This document shows, in pieces, positions 16,665 to 25,740 of a stretch of DNA of 64,000 nucleotides (its first letter is position 1; the number at the start of each line of letters is the position of its first letter). The stretch comes from Streptomyces sp. NBC_01233 (GTDB lineage: Bacteria; Actinomycetota; Actinomycetes; Streptomycetales; Streptomycetaceae). Position numbers and translations under genes: made by a program. The stretch spans positions 9,714,501 to 9,778,500 of the forward strand of contig NZ_CP108514.1 in assembly GCF_035989305.1 (NCBI RefSeq), in the 5' to 3' direction. The notes below the pieces were generated by a model, which was given only the letters and a program-made list of their open reading frames with translations, did not search any database and was not told where the DNA came from.

Positions 16665-18928
16665 CGCCGTTCTCCTTGAGCGGCCGAGGCAGGGGCAGAG
16701 GCCGCGGCCGGCGGCGTGGGTATGGGGGCGGATACGGGCGACGGGTCGGGCGCGGCAGGGGGTCCTTCCGGGTCGAGATGCGGAAGGAGCCGGTCCAGCC
16801 AGGAGGGGAGCCACCAGTTGGCCCGCCCGAAGAGGTACATGGACGCGGGCACCAGGAGCAGGCGGACCACCGTGGCATCGATGATCACGCTGACGCCCAG
16901 TCCGAGGGCGAGCATCTTGACGGCGACGTTCGTGGAGAGCAGGAACGCCAGGAAGACACTGGTCATGATCAGGGCCGCACAGGTGATGACGCGGGCCGTG
17001 GCGGCGAGGCCGGTGGCGACGGCCAGGTGGTTGTCCTCCCGGTGCAGCCACGCCTCGCGGATCCGGGAGAGCAGGAAGACCTCGTAGTCCATGGAGAGCC
17101 CGAACACGATCGCGAACATCATCATCGGCACGTAGGACTCGACGGGCACCTTCTCGGTGACGCCGAACAGCTCGCCGCCCCAGCCCCACTGGAACACCGC
17201 GACGACCACCCCGTACGCGGCGGCGATCGAGAACAGGTTGAGCACGGCGGCCTTGAGCGCGATCAGCGGACTGCGGAAGACGGTGAGCAGCAGCAGGAAC
17301 GCCGCGGTGACCACCACACCGATGATCAGCGGCAGTTTGGCGGCGAGGGTGTCGGTGAAGGTCTGGGTGGCGGCGGCCGTGCCGGTGACGTAGCCCGTGG
17401 CGCCGGTGCCCGACAGCGCCTGCGGCACCGTTTCGTCCTGCAGGGTGTGGATCAGGTCGGCGGTGGCGCCGTCCTGCGGGCCGGTGGCGGGGGTGACCGT
17501 GGTGATGAGCAGGATGTGGTCGGGGCTGGGCACCGGCGTCGTCACGGAGGCGACGCCCGGTACGGCGGCCAGTTCGCGCTGCAGCGAGGCGGCGAGGTCC
17601 TGGCGCCGGGCCTCGTCGGCGACCTGCCGGCTGTCGAGGTGGGCCACGACCGTGAGCGGGCCGTTCGCGCCCGGGCCGAAGCCCTCGGTGATCAGGTCGT
17701 AGGCCCGGCGGTCGGTCCTGCTGGTGGACTGTGCTCCGGCGTCGACGTGCCCGAGCCGCATGGAGGCGACCGGGACGGCCAGGATGCCGAGCACGAGCAG
17801 GCCGCCGACCAGGAACAGCCAGGGGCGCCTGCTGACCCGGACGGCCCAGCGGTGCCAGACGTCGCCCTCACCGGTGGGTTCGGCGACCGGCGTGCGCACG
17901 TGGAGCCGGTCGATGCGGTTGCCGAGCAGCCCCAGCAGGGCGGGAGTCAGCGTCACGGTCGCGGCGGCGGCCACGACGACACTGATACCGGCCGCGACGC
18001 CGAGGGTGCCGATGAAGCCCACACCGGAGACGCAGAGCCCGCCCAGCGCCATGGCGACCGTGGCGGCGGCCACCAGCACGGCCCGCCCGCTGGTGGCGAC
18101 CGTGCGCCCGACCGCCTCGGCGGGCTCCGTGCCCGCCTGCAGCAGGGCCCGGAAGCGGGTGGTCAGGAACAGTGCGTAGTCGATGCCGACACCCAGACCG
18201 ATCATCGCGGCCAGGGTCGGGGACGCCTGGGCGAAGTCGAAGGGCCCGGCGAGCAGTCCGAGACCGGCCAGGCTGACGGCCAGGCCGAGCACGGCCGTCA
18301 GCAGCGGCAGGCCGGTGGCGGCGACGCTGCCGAAGCCGATCAGCAGCACGAGCACGGCGACGGCCAGGCCGATGGCCTCCGAGGTCTGGTCGGCGGACTT
18401 GGGCGTGGCCAGCTGCCCGAGCGGAGCCCCGTACTCGACGGTGACGTCGTCGGAGCGCAGCGGCCCGACGGCGCTGTCGACCCCGGCGAGGTAGGAGGGG
18501 TCGAAGGTCGCCGGGTTGCCGTTGAAGCGGACGGTGATCTGGGCGATCCCGCCGTTCGCGGAGACCGCCCCGGGCGTGGTGAGCGGGTCGGCCACCGACA
18601 CCACGTCCGGCAGCCGGCGCAGGCCGTCCACGGACGATTCGATCGCGGCCCGGTGACCGGTGACCGAACCCTGGTCGGAGGTGATCACGATGGGTGCGGC
18701 CGTGCCGCCGGAGCCGCTGGTGTGGGCGGCCAGCAGGTCGGCGCCGGTCTGCGTAGGGGTACCCGGCAGGGAGAAGCTGTCCGCGAAGGTGCCGCCCCAC
18801 GCGTGGTTGGCCAGCCCGAGACCGGCGAGCAGCACCACCCACAGCGCGACGACCCGCCAGGCGTGCCGGGCACACCAGCATCCGATCCTGTGGAGGAGCC
18901 CCGGCCCCTCGGCCGATGAAGTGTTCAT
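16661..18928 (-). CDS. MMPL/RND-family lipid or drug transporter
   Basis: This 755-residue integral membrane protein has the duplicated MMPL layout. An N-terminal helix (about 20-40) and first large extracytoplasmic domain are followed by a helix bundle containing GVGIDYALFL, then a second extracytoplasmic domain and a helix bundle containing GLSMDYEVFLLSRIREA. The two GxxxDY motifs supply the proton-relay aspartates. GAGG lies 4 nt before ATG 18928. A 21-bp site 44 bp upstream also occurs upstream of the neighbouring two-component system, so that response regulator probably controls this operon. It is co-translated with the DUF2993 gene. Confidence 0.9.
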   Translation of the reverse strand: MNTSSAEGPGLLHRIGCWCARHAWRVVALWVVLLAGLGLANHAWGGTFADSFSLPGTPTQTGADLLAAHTSGSGGTAAPIVITSDQGSVTGHRAAIESSVDGLRRLPDVVSVADPLTTPGAVSANGGIAQITVRFNGNPATFDPSYLAGVDSAVGPLRSDDVTVEYGAPLGQLATPKSADQTSEAIGLAVAVLVLLIGFGSVAATGLPLLTAVLGLAVSLAGLGLLAGPFDFAQASPTLAAMIGLGVGIDYALFLTTRFRALLQAGTEPAEAVGRTVATSGRAVLVAAATVAMALGGLCVSGVGFIGTLGVAAGISVVVAAAATVTLTPALLGLLGNRIDRLHVRTPVAEPTGEGDVWHRWAVRVSRRPWLFLVGGLLVLGILAVPVASMRLGHVDAGAQSTSRTDRRAYDLITEGFGPGANGPLTVVAHLDSRQVADEARRQDLAASLQRELAAVPGVASVTTPVPSPDHILLITTVTPATGPQDGATADLIHTLQDETVPQALSGTGATGYVTGTAAATQTFTDTLAAKLPLIIGVVVTAAFLLLLTVFRSPLIALKAAVLNLFSIAAAYGVVVAVFQWGWGGELFGVTEKVPVESYVPMMMFAIVFGLSMDYEVFLLSRIREAWLHREDNHLAVATGLAATARVITCAALIMTSVFLAFLLSTNVAVKMLALGLGVSVIIDATVVRLLLVPASMYLFGRANWWLPSWLDRLLPHLDPEGPPAAPDPSPVSAPIPTPPAAASAPASAAQGERR

Positions 18929-18971
18929 GGGGCCTCATGGTGCGCGGCGCGTGTAAGGGGGCCGTGGGCAC

Positions 18972-18992
18972 ATTGTTCGGGGAATGTACGGG
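18972..18992. promoter_or_regulatory. OmpR-type regulator site upstream of the MMPL operon
   Basis: This site contains the half-sites TGTTCGGG (18974-18981) and TGTACGGG (18985-18992), 11 bp apart, the spacing of OmpR-family direct repeats. The whole 21 bp recurs exactly, inverted, at 21213-21233, upstream of the response regulator gene. It lies 44-64 bp before the transporter start, around the expected -35 region. Confidence 0.65.
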
Positions 18993-19049
18993 CGCCTCCG
19001 CCCGCCCCGCGCACCCCCGCGGGCCCGCCGGGACGAGGGGCCGCGCCGC

Positions 19050-20450
19050 TCACGCGGTCTCGGGGCCCGGCGGAAGGGTGACGGTGAAGCAGGCGCCGCC
19101 CTCCGGTCCGTGCCCGTCGACGCGGATGGCGCCGCCGAGGCGGCCGGTCAGCCGGTGGGCGATGGCCAGCCCCAGGCCGGAGCCGACCGGGCGGGTGCCC
19201 CGGTAGCGCTCGTGGAGGGCGCCGTGGTCGAAGGCGATGCGCACGTCGTCCTCGGTGAGGCCCGGTCCGCCGTCGCGGACCTGCAGTTCGGCCCCGCCGT
19301 CCGGGGCCGCCCGGACCGCGAGGACCAGGGGCGCGCCCTCGGGCGTGACCCGCAGGGCGTTCTGGACCAGCCCGTCGATCAGCTGCCGGACCCGGAACGC
19401 GTCCGTCTCGACGACGACGGGCCGCCCGGGCCGCTCCAGCCGGAGCCCGACACCGTGGCGGGCGCAGGGGCCGGTCCAGAAGGCGGCGGCCTCGGCGACG
19501 ACCGCGCCCAGGTCGGCGGGGGCCATGTCGAGACGGAAGTCGTCCGCCTCCAGCCGGGCCAGGTCCAGCAGGTCCCCCAGGAACCGGTCCAGGCGCCGGG
19601 TCTCGTCGGCCAGGACGCCGCCGACCTCGGGCACCCGCCCCGGCTCGATCAGGCCGTCGGCGAGCGCCTCGGCGTAGCCCTGCAGCGCGGTCAGCGGGGT
19701 GCGCAGGTCGTGGGAGACGGAGAGCAGGAACTCCCGCTGCCGGTTCTCGCTGTGTGCCAGGGCCTCGTCCAGGACGTTGAGGGCCCGCCCGATGTCCGCG
19801 GTCTCCCGGGGGCCGTCGACGGGGGCCGGGACGCCGCGTTCGCCGTCGGCGAGCCGGTGTGCGATCTGCGCGGCCCGTACGAGGGGACGGGCGATGCGCC
19901 GGGCCAGGAGCGCCCCGGCCAGGGCCGCGCCGAGCATCCCGACGATCAGCGGCACGATCACGTTGCGGCGGATCTGGTTGGTGTTCTCGCTGACGACCGC
20001 GTAGGGCTCGGTCAGCACGACCGCGCCGCCCCGCACACCGGGCCGCCCCACCAGCAGCACCTCCTCGCCGCCGAGAATGCCCGTGGTGGAGACCGGCTTC
20101 CCTGCCAGCAGCGCCGATTTCGACGCCCGGTCGACGGCCGGGGTGGCGGTTCCGCTCACCGTCCCGTCCGGGGCGATGACGGCGAGCTGCACGCCGTTCG
20201 GCCCCGCCAGGGCCTGGGCGCCGGTGAAGAGCGCCTCGGACAGGGCCGGCAGGCGGCTGAGCACCGTCGCCTGACGCGTCAGCTGGTCGCGTTCGCGCTG
20301 CTCCGCGCCGTGCGCGGCGGTCTGCCAGGCGATCAGTCCGGTGAGCGCCACGGCGAGCGCCGCCACCACGGTGCTCAGCACCACGATGTTGCGTGCGAGG
20401 GAGCCGCGGGTACCGGTACCCGTACGGGCGCCGGAGCGGGGGCGGTTCAC
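19050..20450 (-). CDS. Two-component sensor histidine kinase
   Basis: This 466-residue membrane kinase has a first helix at about residues 18-38 (IVVLSTVVAALAVALTGLIA), an extracytoplasmic sensor of about 120 residues, and a second helix (VIVPLIVGMLGAALAGALLA). A HAMP domain, a HisKA dimerisation helix with phosphoacceptor SVSHDLRTPL, and an HATPase with DGGPGL and GSGLGLAIAHRL follow. GTG 20450 overlaps the response regulator stop by 4 bp (GTGA). It presumably phosphorylates that regulator. The signal is unknown; the linked MMPL operon points to an envelope or lipid cue. Confidence 0.9.
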   Translation of the reverse strand: MNRPRSGARTGTGTRGSLARNIVVLSTVVAALAVALTGLIAWQTAAHGAEQRERDQLTRQATVLSRLPALSEALFTGAQALAGPNGVQLAVIAPDGTVSGTATPAVDRASKSALLAGKPVSTTGILGGEEVLLVGRPGVRGGAVVLTEPYAVVSENTNQIRRNVIVPLIVGMLGAALAGALLARRIARPLVRAAQIAHRLADGERGVPAPVDGPRETADIGRALNVLDEALAHSENRQREFLLSVSHDLRTPLTALQGYAEALADGLIEPGRVPEVGGVLADETRRLDRFLGDLLDLARLEADDFRLDMAPADLGAVVAEAAAFWTGPCARHGVGLRLERPGRPVVVETDAFRVRQLIDGLVQNALRVTPEGAPLVLAVRAAPDGGAELQVRDGGPGLTEDDVRIAFDHGALHERYRGTRPVGSGLGLAIAHRLTGRLGGAIRVDGHGPEGGACFTVTLPPGPETA

Positions 20451-21139
20451 GCGCGGGGGGCGATCGCGCTGTACCCGACGCCCCGGACCGTACGGATCGG
20501 GCTCGCGTCGCCGAGTTTGGCGCGCAGCTGGGAGACGAAGACGTCGACCATCCGGGTGTCGCGGTAGCCCGGGTAGCCCCACACCTGGGCGAGCAGCTGC
20601 TCACGGGTGAAGACCTGCCCCACGTGCCGGAGCAGGTGCGCGAGCAGGTTGAACTCGGTGGCGGTGAGCTCGACCGGCTCGCCGTCGCGGCGCACGGTCC
20701 GGCTGACCGGGTCCACGCTGAGCCCGCCGAGGCTTTCGGCCGGCTGCGCGGGCGGCCCCGCCGCCCGGCGCAGAACCGTCTTGACCCGCGCGACCAGCTC
20801 GCGCGGCGAGAACGGCTTGGTCAGGTAGTCGTCCGCGCCCAGCTCCAGACCGAGGATCCGGTCGGCCTCCTCACCGCGGGCGGTGACCAGCAGCACCGGC
20901 GTCCAGTCGCCCGCGTCCCGAAGGGCACGGCAGAAGGCGATGCCGTCCATGCCCGGCAGGCCGATGTCCAGCACGATGGCCACCGGGTGCATCCGCCGCG
21001 CGGCCGCGAGCCCGGCGCTCCCGTCGGCCTCCACGTGGACACCGAAGCCCTCGCGCGACAGGTAAAGCCTCTGCACATCGGAGATGTGCCGCTCGTCCTC
21101 GACGATCAGCACGAGGCCCTTGGAATCCGAACCCGTCAT
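20447..21139 (-). CDS. OmpR-family response regulator
   Basis: This 230-residue DNA-binding regulator has an N-terminal receiver with acid pair ED (residues 14-15), phosphoacceptor D58 in VLDIGLPGMD, and K of YLTKPF. A winged-helix domain (about 130-228) ends VRGVGYSAIAPRA. ATG 21139 is preferred over GTG 21142 because GAGAGG lies 5 nt upstream of the ATG. The first gene of the pair is followed by the kinase with a 4-bp overlap. On this strand a -10 candidate TAGCAT lies at 21175-21170, and the repeated 21-bp site is further upstream, consistent with autoregulation and control of the MMPL operon. Confidence 0.9.
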   Translation of the reverse strand: MTGSDSKGLVLIVEDERHISDVQRLYLSREGFGVHVEADGSAGLAAARRMHPVAIVLDIGLPGMDGIAFCRALRDAGDWTPVLLVTARGEEADRILGLELGADDYLTKPFSPRELVARVKTVLRRAAGPPAQPAESLGGLSVDPVSRTVRRDGEPVELTATEFNLLAHLLRHVGQVFTREQLLAQVWGYPGYRDTRMVDVFVSQLRAKLGDASPIRTVRGVGYSAIAPRA

Positions 21140-21212
21140 CACTGCCTCTCACGTGCGGAAACACCGTCGATGCTAACCCCGTCGACCCGGCGTTCCGGCG
21201 GGCGCGCCGCCA

Positions 21213-21233
21213 CCCGTACATTCCCCGAACAAT
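21213..21233. promoter_or_regulatory. OmpR-type regulator site upstream of the two-component operon
   Basis: This is the exact inverted copy of the 21-bp site at 18972-18992. Read on the minus strand it holds TGTTCGGG and TGTACGGG with 11-bp periodicity. It ends 74 bp before the response regulator start and about 38 bp before its -10 candidate. It is the probable autoregulatory site. Confidence 0.65.
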
Positions 21234-21250
21234 CCGCCGGCCCGGCGTCG

Positions 21251-21580
21251 TCAGACCTCCGGGAACACCGGGGAGATCCCGAGCGCGGGCGCGATGGCCC
21301 GCCAGACCGTCGACTGGGCCGTGGCGAGGTCGACCCGGGGGTCGTCCAGCATCAGGCGGATGCCGAGGCCGTCGCACAGGGCCAGCACCAGCGTGCCGAT
21401 CGCGGCGACGTCGCACGCGGTGAACTCGCCGGACGAGATGCCCCGTTCCACGGTCCCGGCGACCCACGCGTGCAGCTGGTCGTACAGGTCGACGGCGAGG
21501 GCGCGGGCCGTGCCGTCGCGCAGCGCGCGCACCCACAGCTCCTGCCAGAGCTTCCAGTCCTGGCGGAGCTCCTCGTCCGT
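21251..21580 (-). pseudogene. TetR-family regulator, C-terminal fragment only
   Basis: About 109 residues of a TetR-type ligand-binding domain are readable, from TDEELRQDWKLWQELWVRAL to GISPVFPEV and stop. This resembles the C-terminal half of regulators of about 200 residues. No helix-turn-helix region precedes it; beyond about 21590 the frame runs antisense into the aldehyde dehydrogenase fragment. The 5' half, start codon and promoter are missing. It abuts a similarly 5'-truncated gene on the other strand, so one deletion probably removed both 5' halves. Confidence 0.7.
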
Positions 21581-21619
21581 GGCAGCATGCTGCGCACGAT
21601 GCGGGCCAGGACGACCGCG

Positions 21620-22180
21620 GCCGGGTCCGTACCCGTGCCGCTCCTGGTCCCCCGCCGGATCCACGACGCCTTCCTCGCGGCCTTCGCCGCCGAAGCGGCA
21701 AAGCTCCGTACCGGCATCGACTACGGGCCGCTCGACAACGCGGCCCAGCTCACCTCGGTGCAGGCCCTGCTGGACCGCCTGCCGGCGCACGCCGGGATCG
21801 TCACCGGTGGGGGCCGGCTGCCCCGCCCGGGCTACTTCCACGAACCCACCGTGGTCGCCGGGGTCCGCCAGGACGACGAGATCGTGCAGGAGGAGACCTT
21901 CGGCCCGGTGGTGACCGTCCAGCCCTTCGCCGACGAGGCCGAGGACCTGCACCTGGCCAACGACGTCCGCTTCGGCCTGGCCGCGAGCGTGTGGACCACC
22001 GACCACGACCGGGCGATGCGCGCCACCCGTGCCCTCCACACCGGAATCGTCTGGTTGAACACCCACGGCACCACCGCCTCCGAGATGCCCCACGGCGGAG
22101 TCAAGCACTCCGGCTACGGCAGCGACCTCTCCCTCTCCGGCCTCCTGGACTACACCCAGGCCAAGCACGTCATGCTCTGA
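21620..22180 (+). pseudogene. Aldehyde dehydrogenase, C-terminal fragment
   Basis: About 185 residues match the C-terminal third of an NAD-dependent aldehyde dehydrogenase (usual length 470-500). Recognisable parts are LVPRRIHDAFLAAFAAEA, YFHEPTVVAGVRQDDEIVQEET cut here as FGPVVTVQPF, HGGVKHSGYGSDLS, and the final DYTQAKHVML. The similarity resembles aminobutyraldehyde dehydrogenases. The cofactor domain and the catalytic cysteine segment, normally just before the first visible motif, are gone, so the product cannot be active. No start codon with a ribosome site is visible. It is joined head-to-head with the TetR fragment. Confidence 0.8.
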
Positions 22181-22247
22181 CCTCGGGGGTGCCATGCCCC
22201 TGACCCTCCGACGTGCCCGTGCACGGCCCGCGGGGCACCCTGGAGGC

Positions 22248-23975
22248 ATGGCCCGAGCCAACGATCAGGTCGAGGCCCTGCTCCAGGAGTACGCGGACCT
22301 CATCGCGATCCGGGGCGGGGAGGCCTTCAAGGCGCGCGCGTACGAGAAGGCCGCCCGGGCCGTCGGCGGCCACCCGGAGGACGTGTCCACGCTCGACGCC
22401 AAGGGCCTGCGTGAGATCCCCAACGTCGGCAGGTCGGTCGCCGACAAGATCCTCGAATACCTGCGGACCGGCCGCATGACCGTGGTCGACGAGGCCAGGG
22501 CGAATGTGCCGCCCGGAGTGCGCGAGCTGATCGCGATTCCGGGGCTCGGGCCCCGCAAGGCCATGGTGCTCTACGAGGAACTGGGCCTCAGCTCCGTCGA
22601 CCAGCTGCTCGAGGCCGTCGAGCAGGAACGGCTGCGCGACCTGAAGGGCTTCGGCGAGCGGACCGAGGACAACATCCTGCACGGCATCGCGGTGCTGCAG
22701 AAAGCAGGCGAGGGCCGGATCCTCGTCAGCGCGGCCATGGAAGTCGCCGAGCAGCTCGTCGCCGAACTCTCGGAGATCCGCGGCTGCGTCCGGTGCACGT
22801 ACGCGGGGTCCCTGCGCCGGATGAGGGAGACCATCGGCGACGTCGACATCCTGGTCGCGGCCCGCCGGCCGGCCCCGTTCATGGACGCGCTCACCGCCCT
22901 CCCGCAGACGGCCGAGGTCATCGCGCACGGGCAGAAGAAGACCTCCGTACGGACCGCCACCGGCCTCCAGGTCGATCTGCGGGTCCTGCCCCCCGCCTCC
23001 TGGGGCGCGGGGCTGCAGTACTTCACCGGATCCAAGGCGCACAACATCCGCACCCGCGAACTCGCGGTGCGCCAGGGCCTCAAGCTCTCCGAGTACGGGC
23101 TCTTCGACGCCGAGAGCGGCGAGAACCTCACCTCCGAGACCGAGGAGGCGGTCTACGCCAGGCTGGGACTGCCCTGGATCCCCCCGACGCTGCGCGAGGA
23201 CCGCGGCGAGATCGCGGCCGGGCTGCGCGGCGAACTCCCCGACCTCCTCAAGGAGAAGGACGTCCGCGGCGATCTGCACACCCACACCGACCTCACCGAC
23301 GGGCTGGCCCCGCTGGAGGACATGATCGCCGCCGCTGCCGCCCGCGGATACGCGTACTACGCGGTGACCGACCACGCACCGAACCTCTCCATGCAGCGCA
23401 TGACCAGCGAGAAGATCCTCGCCCAGCGCGAGCGGATACGGGCCCTGGACGGCGCGCACCACCGGATGCGGCTGCTGCACGGCACGGAGCTCAACATCGG
23501 CCCGGACGGCACCCTGGACTGGCCCGACGAGTTCCTCGCGGACTTCGACATCTGCGTGGCCTCCGTCCACTCCCACTTCAACCAGAGCAGGCAGGAACTC
23601 ACCCGCCGCCTCATCCGCGCCTGCGAGAACCCGAACGTCGCCGTCATCGGCCACCCCACGACCCGCCGGATCGGCAAACGCCCGCGCATCGACGCCGACT
23701 TCGACGCCGTCTTCGAGGCGTGCGCACGGACGGGCACCGCGCTGGAGATCAACGCGCATCCGGAACGGCTCGACCTGTGCGACGAGGACATCCTGCGCGC
23801 AAAGAGGTACGGAGTGAAGTTCGCCGTGAACTCCGACGCCCACGCCACCACGCATCTGCCGTACATGCGCTACGGGGTGGCGACCGCGCAGCGCGGCTGG
23901 CTGACCGCTGACGACGTCATCAACGCGTGGCCCCTGACGCGGCTGCGGCGGTTCCTGGGCAGGAAGGGCACCTGA
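22248..23975 (+). CDS. polX: DNA polymerase/3'-5' exonuclease PolX
   Basis: This 575-residue family-X polymerase fuses an N-terminal helix-hairpin-helix 8-kDa-like domain (about 1-90, ANVPPGVRELIAIPGLGPRK), a nucleotidyltransferase core (GSLRRMRETIGDVDILVA, two metal aspartates), and a C-terminal PHP exonuclease domain (GDLHTHTDLTDG near residue 342, GTELNIGPDG, VNSDAHATTHL). In bacteria it acts in base-excision repair. The start at ATG 22248 is chosen from the conserved N-terminus MARAND; GGAGG lies only 1 nt upstream, too close for a normal ribosome site, so initiation is odd. It appears intact and monocistronic amid degraded genes. Confidence 0.92.
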   Translation: MARANDQVEALLQEYADLIAIRGGEAFKARAYEKAARAVGGHPEDVSTLDAKGLREIPNVGRSVADKILEYLRTGRMTVVDEARANVPPGVRELIAIPGLGPRKAMVLYEELGLSSVDQLLEAVEQERLRDLKGFGERTEDNILHGIAVLQKAGEGRILVSAAMEVAEQLVAELSEIRGCVRCTYAGSLRRMRETIGDVDILVAARRPAPFMDALTALPQTAEVIAHGQKKTSVRTATGLQVDLRVLPPASWGAGLQYFTGSKAHNIRTRELAVRQGLKLSEYGLFDAESGENLTSETEEAVYARLGLPWIPPTLREDRGEIAAGLRGELPDLLKEKDVRGDLHTHTDLTDGLAPLEDMIAAAAARGYAYYAVTDHAPNLSMQRMTSEKILAQRERIRALDGAHHRMRLLHGTELNIGPDGTLDWPDEFLADFDICVASVHSHFNQSRQELTRRLIRACENPNVAVIGHPTTRRIGKRPRIDADFDAVFEACARTGTALEINAHPERLDLCDEDILRAKRYGVKFAVNSDAHATTHLPYMRYGVATAQRGWLTADDVINAWPLTRLRRFLGRKGT

Positions 23976-24019
23976 GGCAAGCCAGTCCGCTTGATCGTTT
24001 CGACTGCCCTGGCCGACGG

Positions 24020-24825
24020 TCAGCGCGCGAGGACGGCCAGGGCGGGGAAGTGCTGTTCGGCGTCGTCGTACGTCGTGAGCCGCCATCCCGTGGCGTCGAG
24101 CACCGGCCGGAGGTTGGGCTCGGCGAGCGGTCCTCGGGACTGGGGGGCCGCCCGTGGCGGGCGGCCCGCTCGGCCCGGCCCGCCGGATGGAGGAGGAGGG
24201 TGCCGCCCGGTGCGGTGACGCGCGCCCATTCGCGCAGGGCGGTGCGCGGGCGGGGAAGGTGGTCGAGGAGCCCCGCCGCGAACATGCCGGGCACCGACGC
24301 AGGGCGCAGCGGCAGCCTGGCGCAGTCGGCGAGGAGGAGCCCGCCGGTCGTGGCGCGGCCGATGCGGGCGGCCGCCGTGAGCATCGCGTGGGTGACGTCG
24401 AGCCCGAGCACCGTGCCCTCGGCGCCCACGTGCGCGCGCCGGGCCGGCATGGCCCGTCCGGTACCGCACCCGGGGTCGACCGCGGTCTGCCCGCGCCGCA
24501 GGCCCATGCGGGCGACGGCGGCCTCGTAGGCGGGGGTCTGGTAGGCGAAGCGCTCCTCCCACGCGTCCGCGCGCCGGGTGAAGAACGCACGGGTGGCGGT
24601 GTGCTCGGCGCCGCCGGCCACCAGCTCGGCGAACCGGGCCGGCAGCGGCCCCCACCAGCGCTCCAGGGCCGAGCGCGCCGGCCCGTCCACCGCCTCGACC
24701 GCCTCCGCCTCCTCGGACTCGGACTCGGCCTCGAGGGGGAAGTGCCAGCCCGCGCCGTCCACGCCCTTGAGGATGAGGACACGGGCGTCCGGGTCCCCGG
24801 ACGCGTCCACCGTGGACAGGGTCAT
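24020..24825 (-). pseudogene. SAM-dependent methyltransferase fused to a PNPOx remnant, frameshifted
   Basis: From ATG 24825 the first 30 or so residues (MTLSTVDASGDP, then RVLILKGVDGAGWHF) are the start of a pyridoxamine-phosphate-oxidase-like domain. After an acidic linker the frame becomes a class I methyltransferase with motif VDPGCGTGRA and GTVLGLDVTHAML. The frame is lost at a run of six G (24142-24147). If one base were restored there, the protein would end LAEPNLRPVLDATGW and HFPALAVLAR at 24020, a natural C-terminus. As read, translation runs off to 23927 with arginine/serine-rich nonsense. It could be a genuine frameshift or a homopolymer sequencing error. Confidence 0.65.
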
Positions 24826-24970
24826 GGCGTGCGGGTCGGGAACCCTGCGGCCACCGCCTCGGCGAGCCAGCCCAGGAACAGCGCGACCGGTTCGGCCGGC
24901 GCCTGCTCGGGCCCGAAGCGGGGCAGGGGGCGTGCGAACACCTCGATGCCCCTGAGCCGCTGGCGGACAC
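24822..24970 (-). pseudogene. PNPOx-like N-terminal remnant, frameshifted from the next segment
   Basis: In the frame that ends at 24822, RLRGIEVFARPLPRFGPEQ and ALFLGWLAEAVAAG match the N-terminus of actinobacterial pyridoxamine 5'-phosphate oxidase-like proteins. Natural continuation would be GVPDPHAMTLSTVDA. Here one base is missing after the glycine codon (GCAGGGTTCCC), so the frame reads FPTRTP and stops 1 bp into the downstream ATG (overlap 24822-24825). The N-terminal start is also unclear. Together with the downstream hybrid, this shows that an old PNPOx gene lost its catalytic core. Confidence 0.55.
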
Positions 24971-25074
24971 CAACGTCGCCGCCTCTGAAACCAGCCACCC
25001 CGACACGCCTCACTCGGTCCGGCAACCCCTCCGGTAGCCCCTCACACGCCATCCTGCATCTGCCATGAGATGAA

Positions 25075-25095
25075 TGGCAATTGCCTGGCAATTGC
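25075..25095. promoter_or_regulatory. Tandem palindromic TGGCAATTGC repeats
   Basis: TGGCAATTGC occurs twice 11 bp apart (25075-25084 and 25086-25095), and GGCAATTGCC (25076-25085) is a perfect palindrome. This looks like a two-site operator. It lies upstream of the decayed PNPOx remnant and beyond the 3' end of the phosphotransferase gene, so its target gene may no longer exist. The 25010-25206 stretch otherwise shows nothing. Confidence 0.4.
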
Positions 25096-25206
25096 TTAAC
25101 CGATCGGCCAAGAAGTCGGACAGATGCGCGTCGAGCCTTGGAGGGAGGTACCACGGCGGCGCGGCGCGGCGGGGAAGCGGTGCGAGCCACCCGCGGGCCG
25201 CGACGG

Positions 25207-25740
25207 TCACATGACGCGGGAAGCAATGGCCCGCGCGCAGTCCAGGGACTCCGTGTGCGTGGTGTCGACCTCCAGGTCGTAGACCACGCCGAGGTGGGCG
25301 AGCTCCGCCTGTGAGGCGGCCGTTCCCCGGGCCCGGTCCCCGCGGGCGATCTCGCGGCCTGCGGCGACCTTGCTCTCGCACTTCACGCCCACCCACAACA
25401 CGTCCAGACCGTCGAGGGCCTTCCGCCACCGCTCCTGGGAGGACGCTCCGCCGAGGAAGACGTCGTCGACGACGATCCGGGCGCCCGCACGGGCCATCGC
25501 GGCGACTCCCGCCATCCATGCCGCTTCCAGCCGCCGGAACTCCGATCCGATCTTCACACCGCCGTCCGCGGCGAATTCGATCCCCGCGACCGAGGTCTGC
25601 AGGGAGGCGGGCATCGCCTCGATCAGCGAGTCGACGGCGGCGGCGAGCCAGGGATCCGGCAGGACCGCCTGCAGGCATCGGACGATCCCGGACTTGCCCG
25701 AGCTGGACCCGCCGTTCAACACGATCACTTGAGTCGTCAT
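25207..25740 (-). CDS. Chloramphenicol phosphotransferase-like kinase
   Basis: This 177-residue P-loop kinase matches the chloramphenicol 3-O-phosphotransferase family (PF07931). It has Walker A GGSSSGKS near residue 10, the conserved aspartate after the lid (VVDDVFLGG), and a C-terminal [18 protein letters not shown]. Length fits the family (about 178). Family members either inactivate chloramphenicol or phosphorylate unknown small molecules; sequence cannot separate these. No ribosome site precedes ATG 25740. It appears monocistronic. Confidence 0.85.
   Translation of the reverse strand: MTTQVIVLNGGSSSGKSGIVRCLQAVLPDPWLAAAVDSLIEAMPASLQTSVAGIEFAADGGVKIGSEFRRLEAAWMAGVAAMARAGARIVVDDVFLGGASSQERWRKALDGLDVLWVGVKCESKVAAGREIARGDRARGTAASQAELAHLGVVYDLEVDTTHTESLDCARAIASRVM

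Noticed and set aside
16676..18919. 747-residue plus-strand frame
   Set aside because: Antisense of the MMPL gene; rich in G, R, D and H as expected for a shadow frame.
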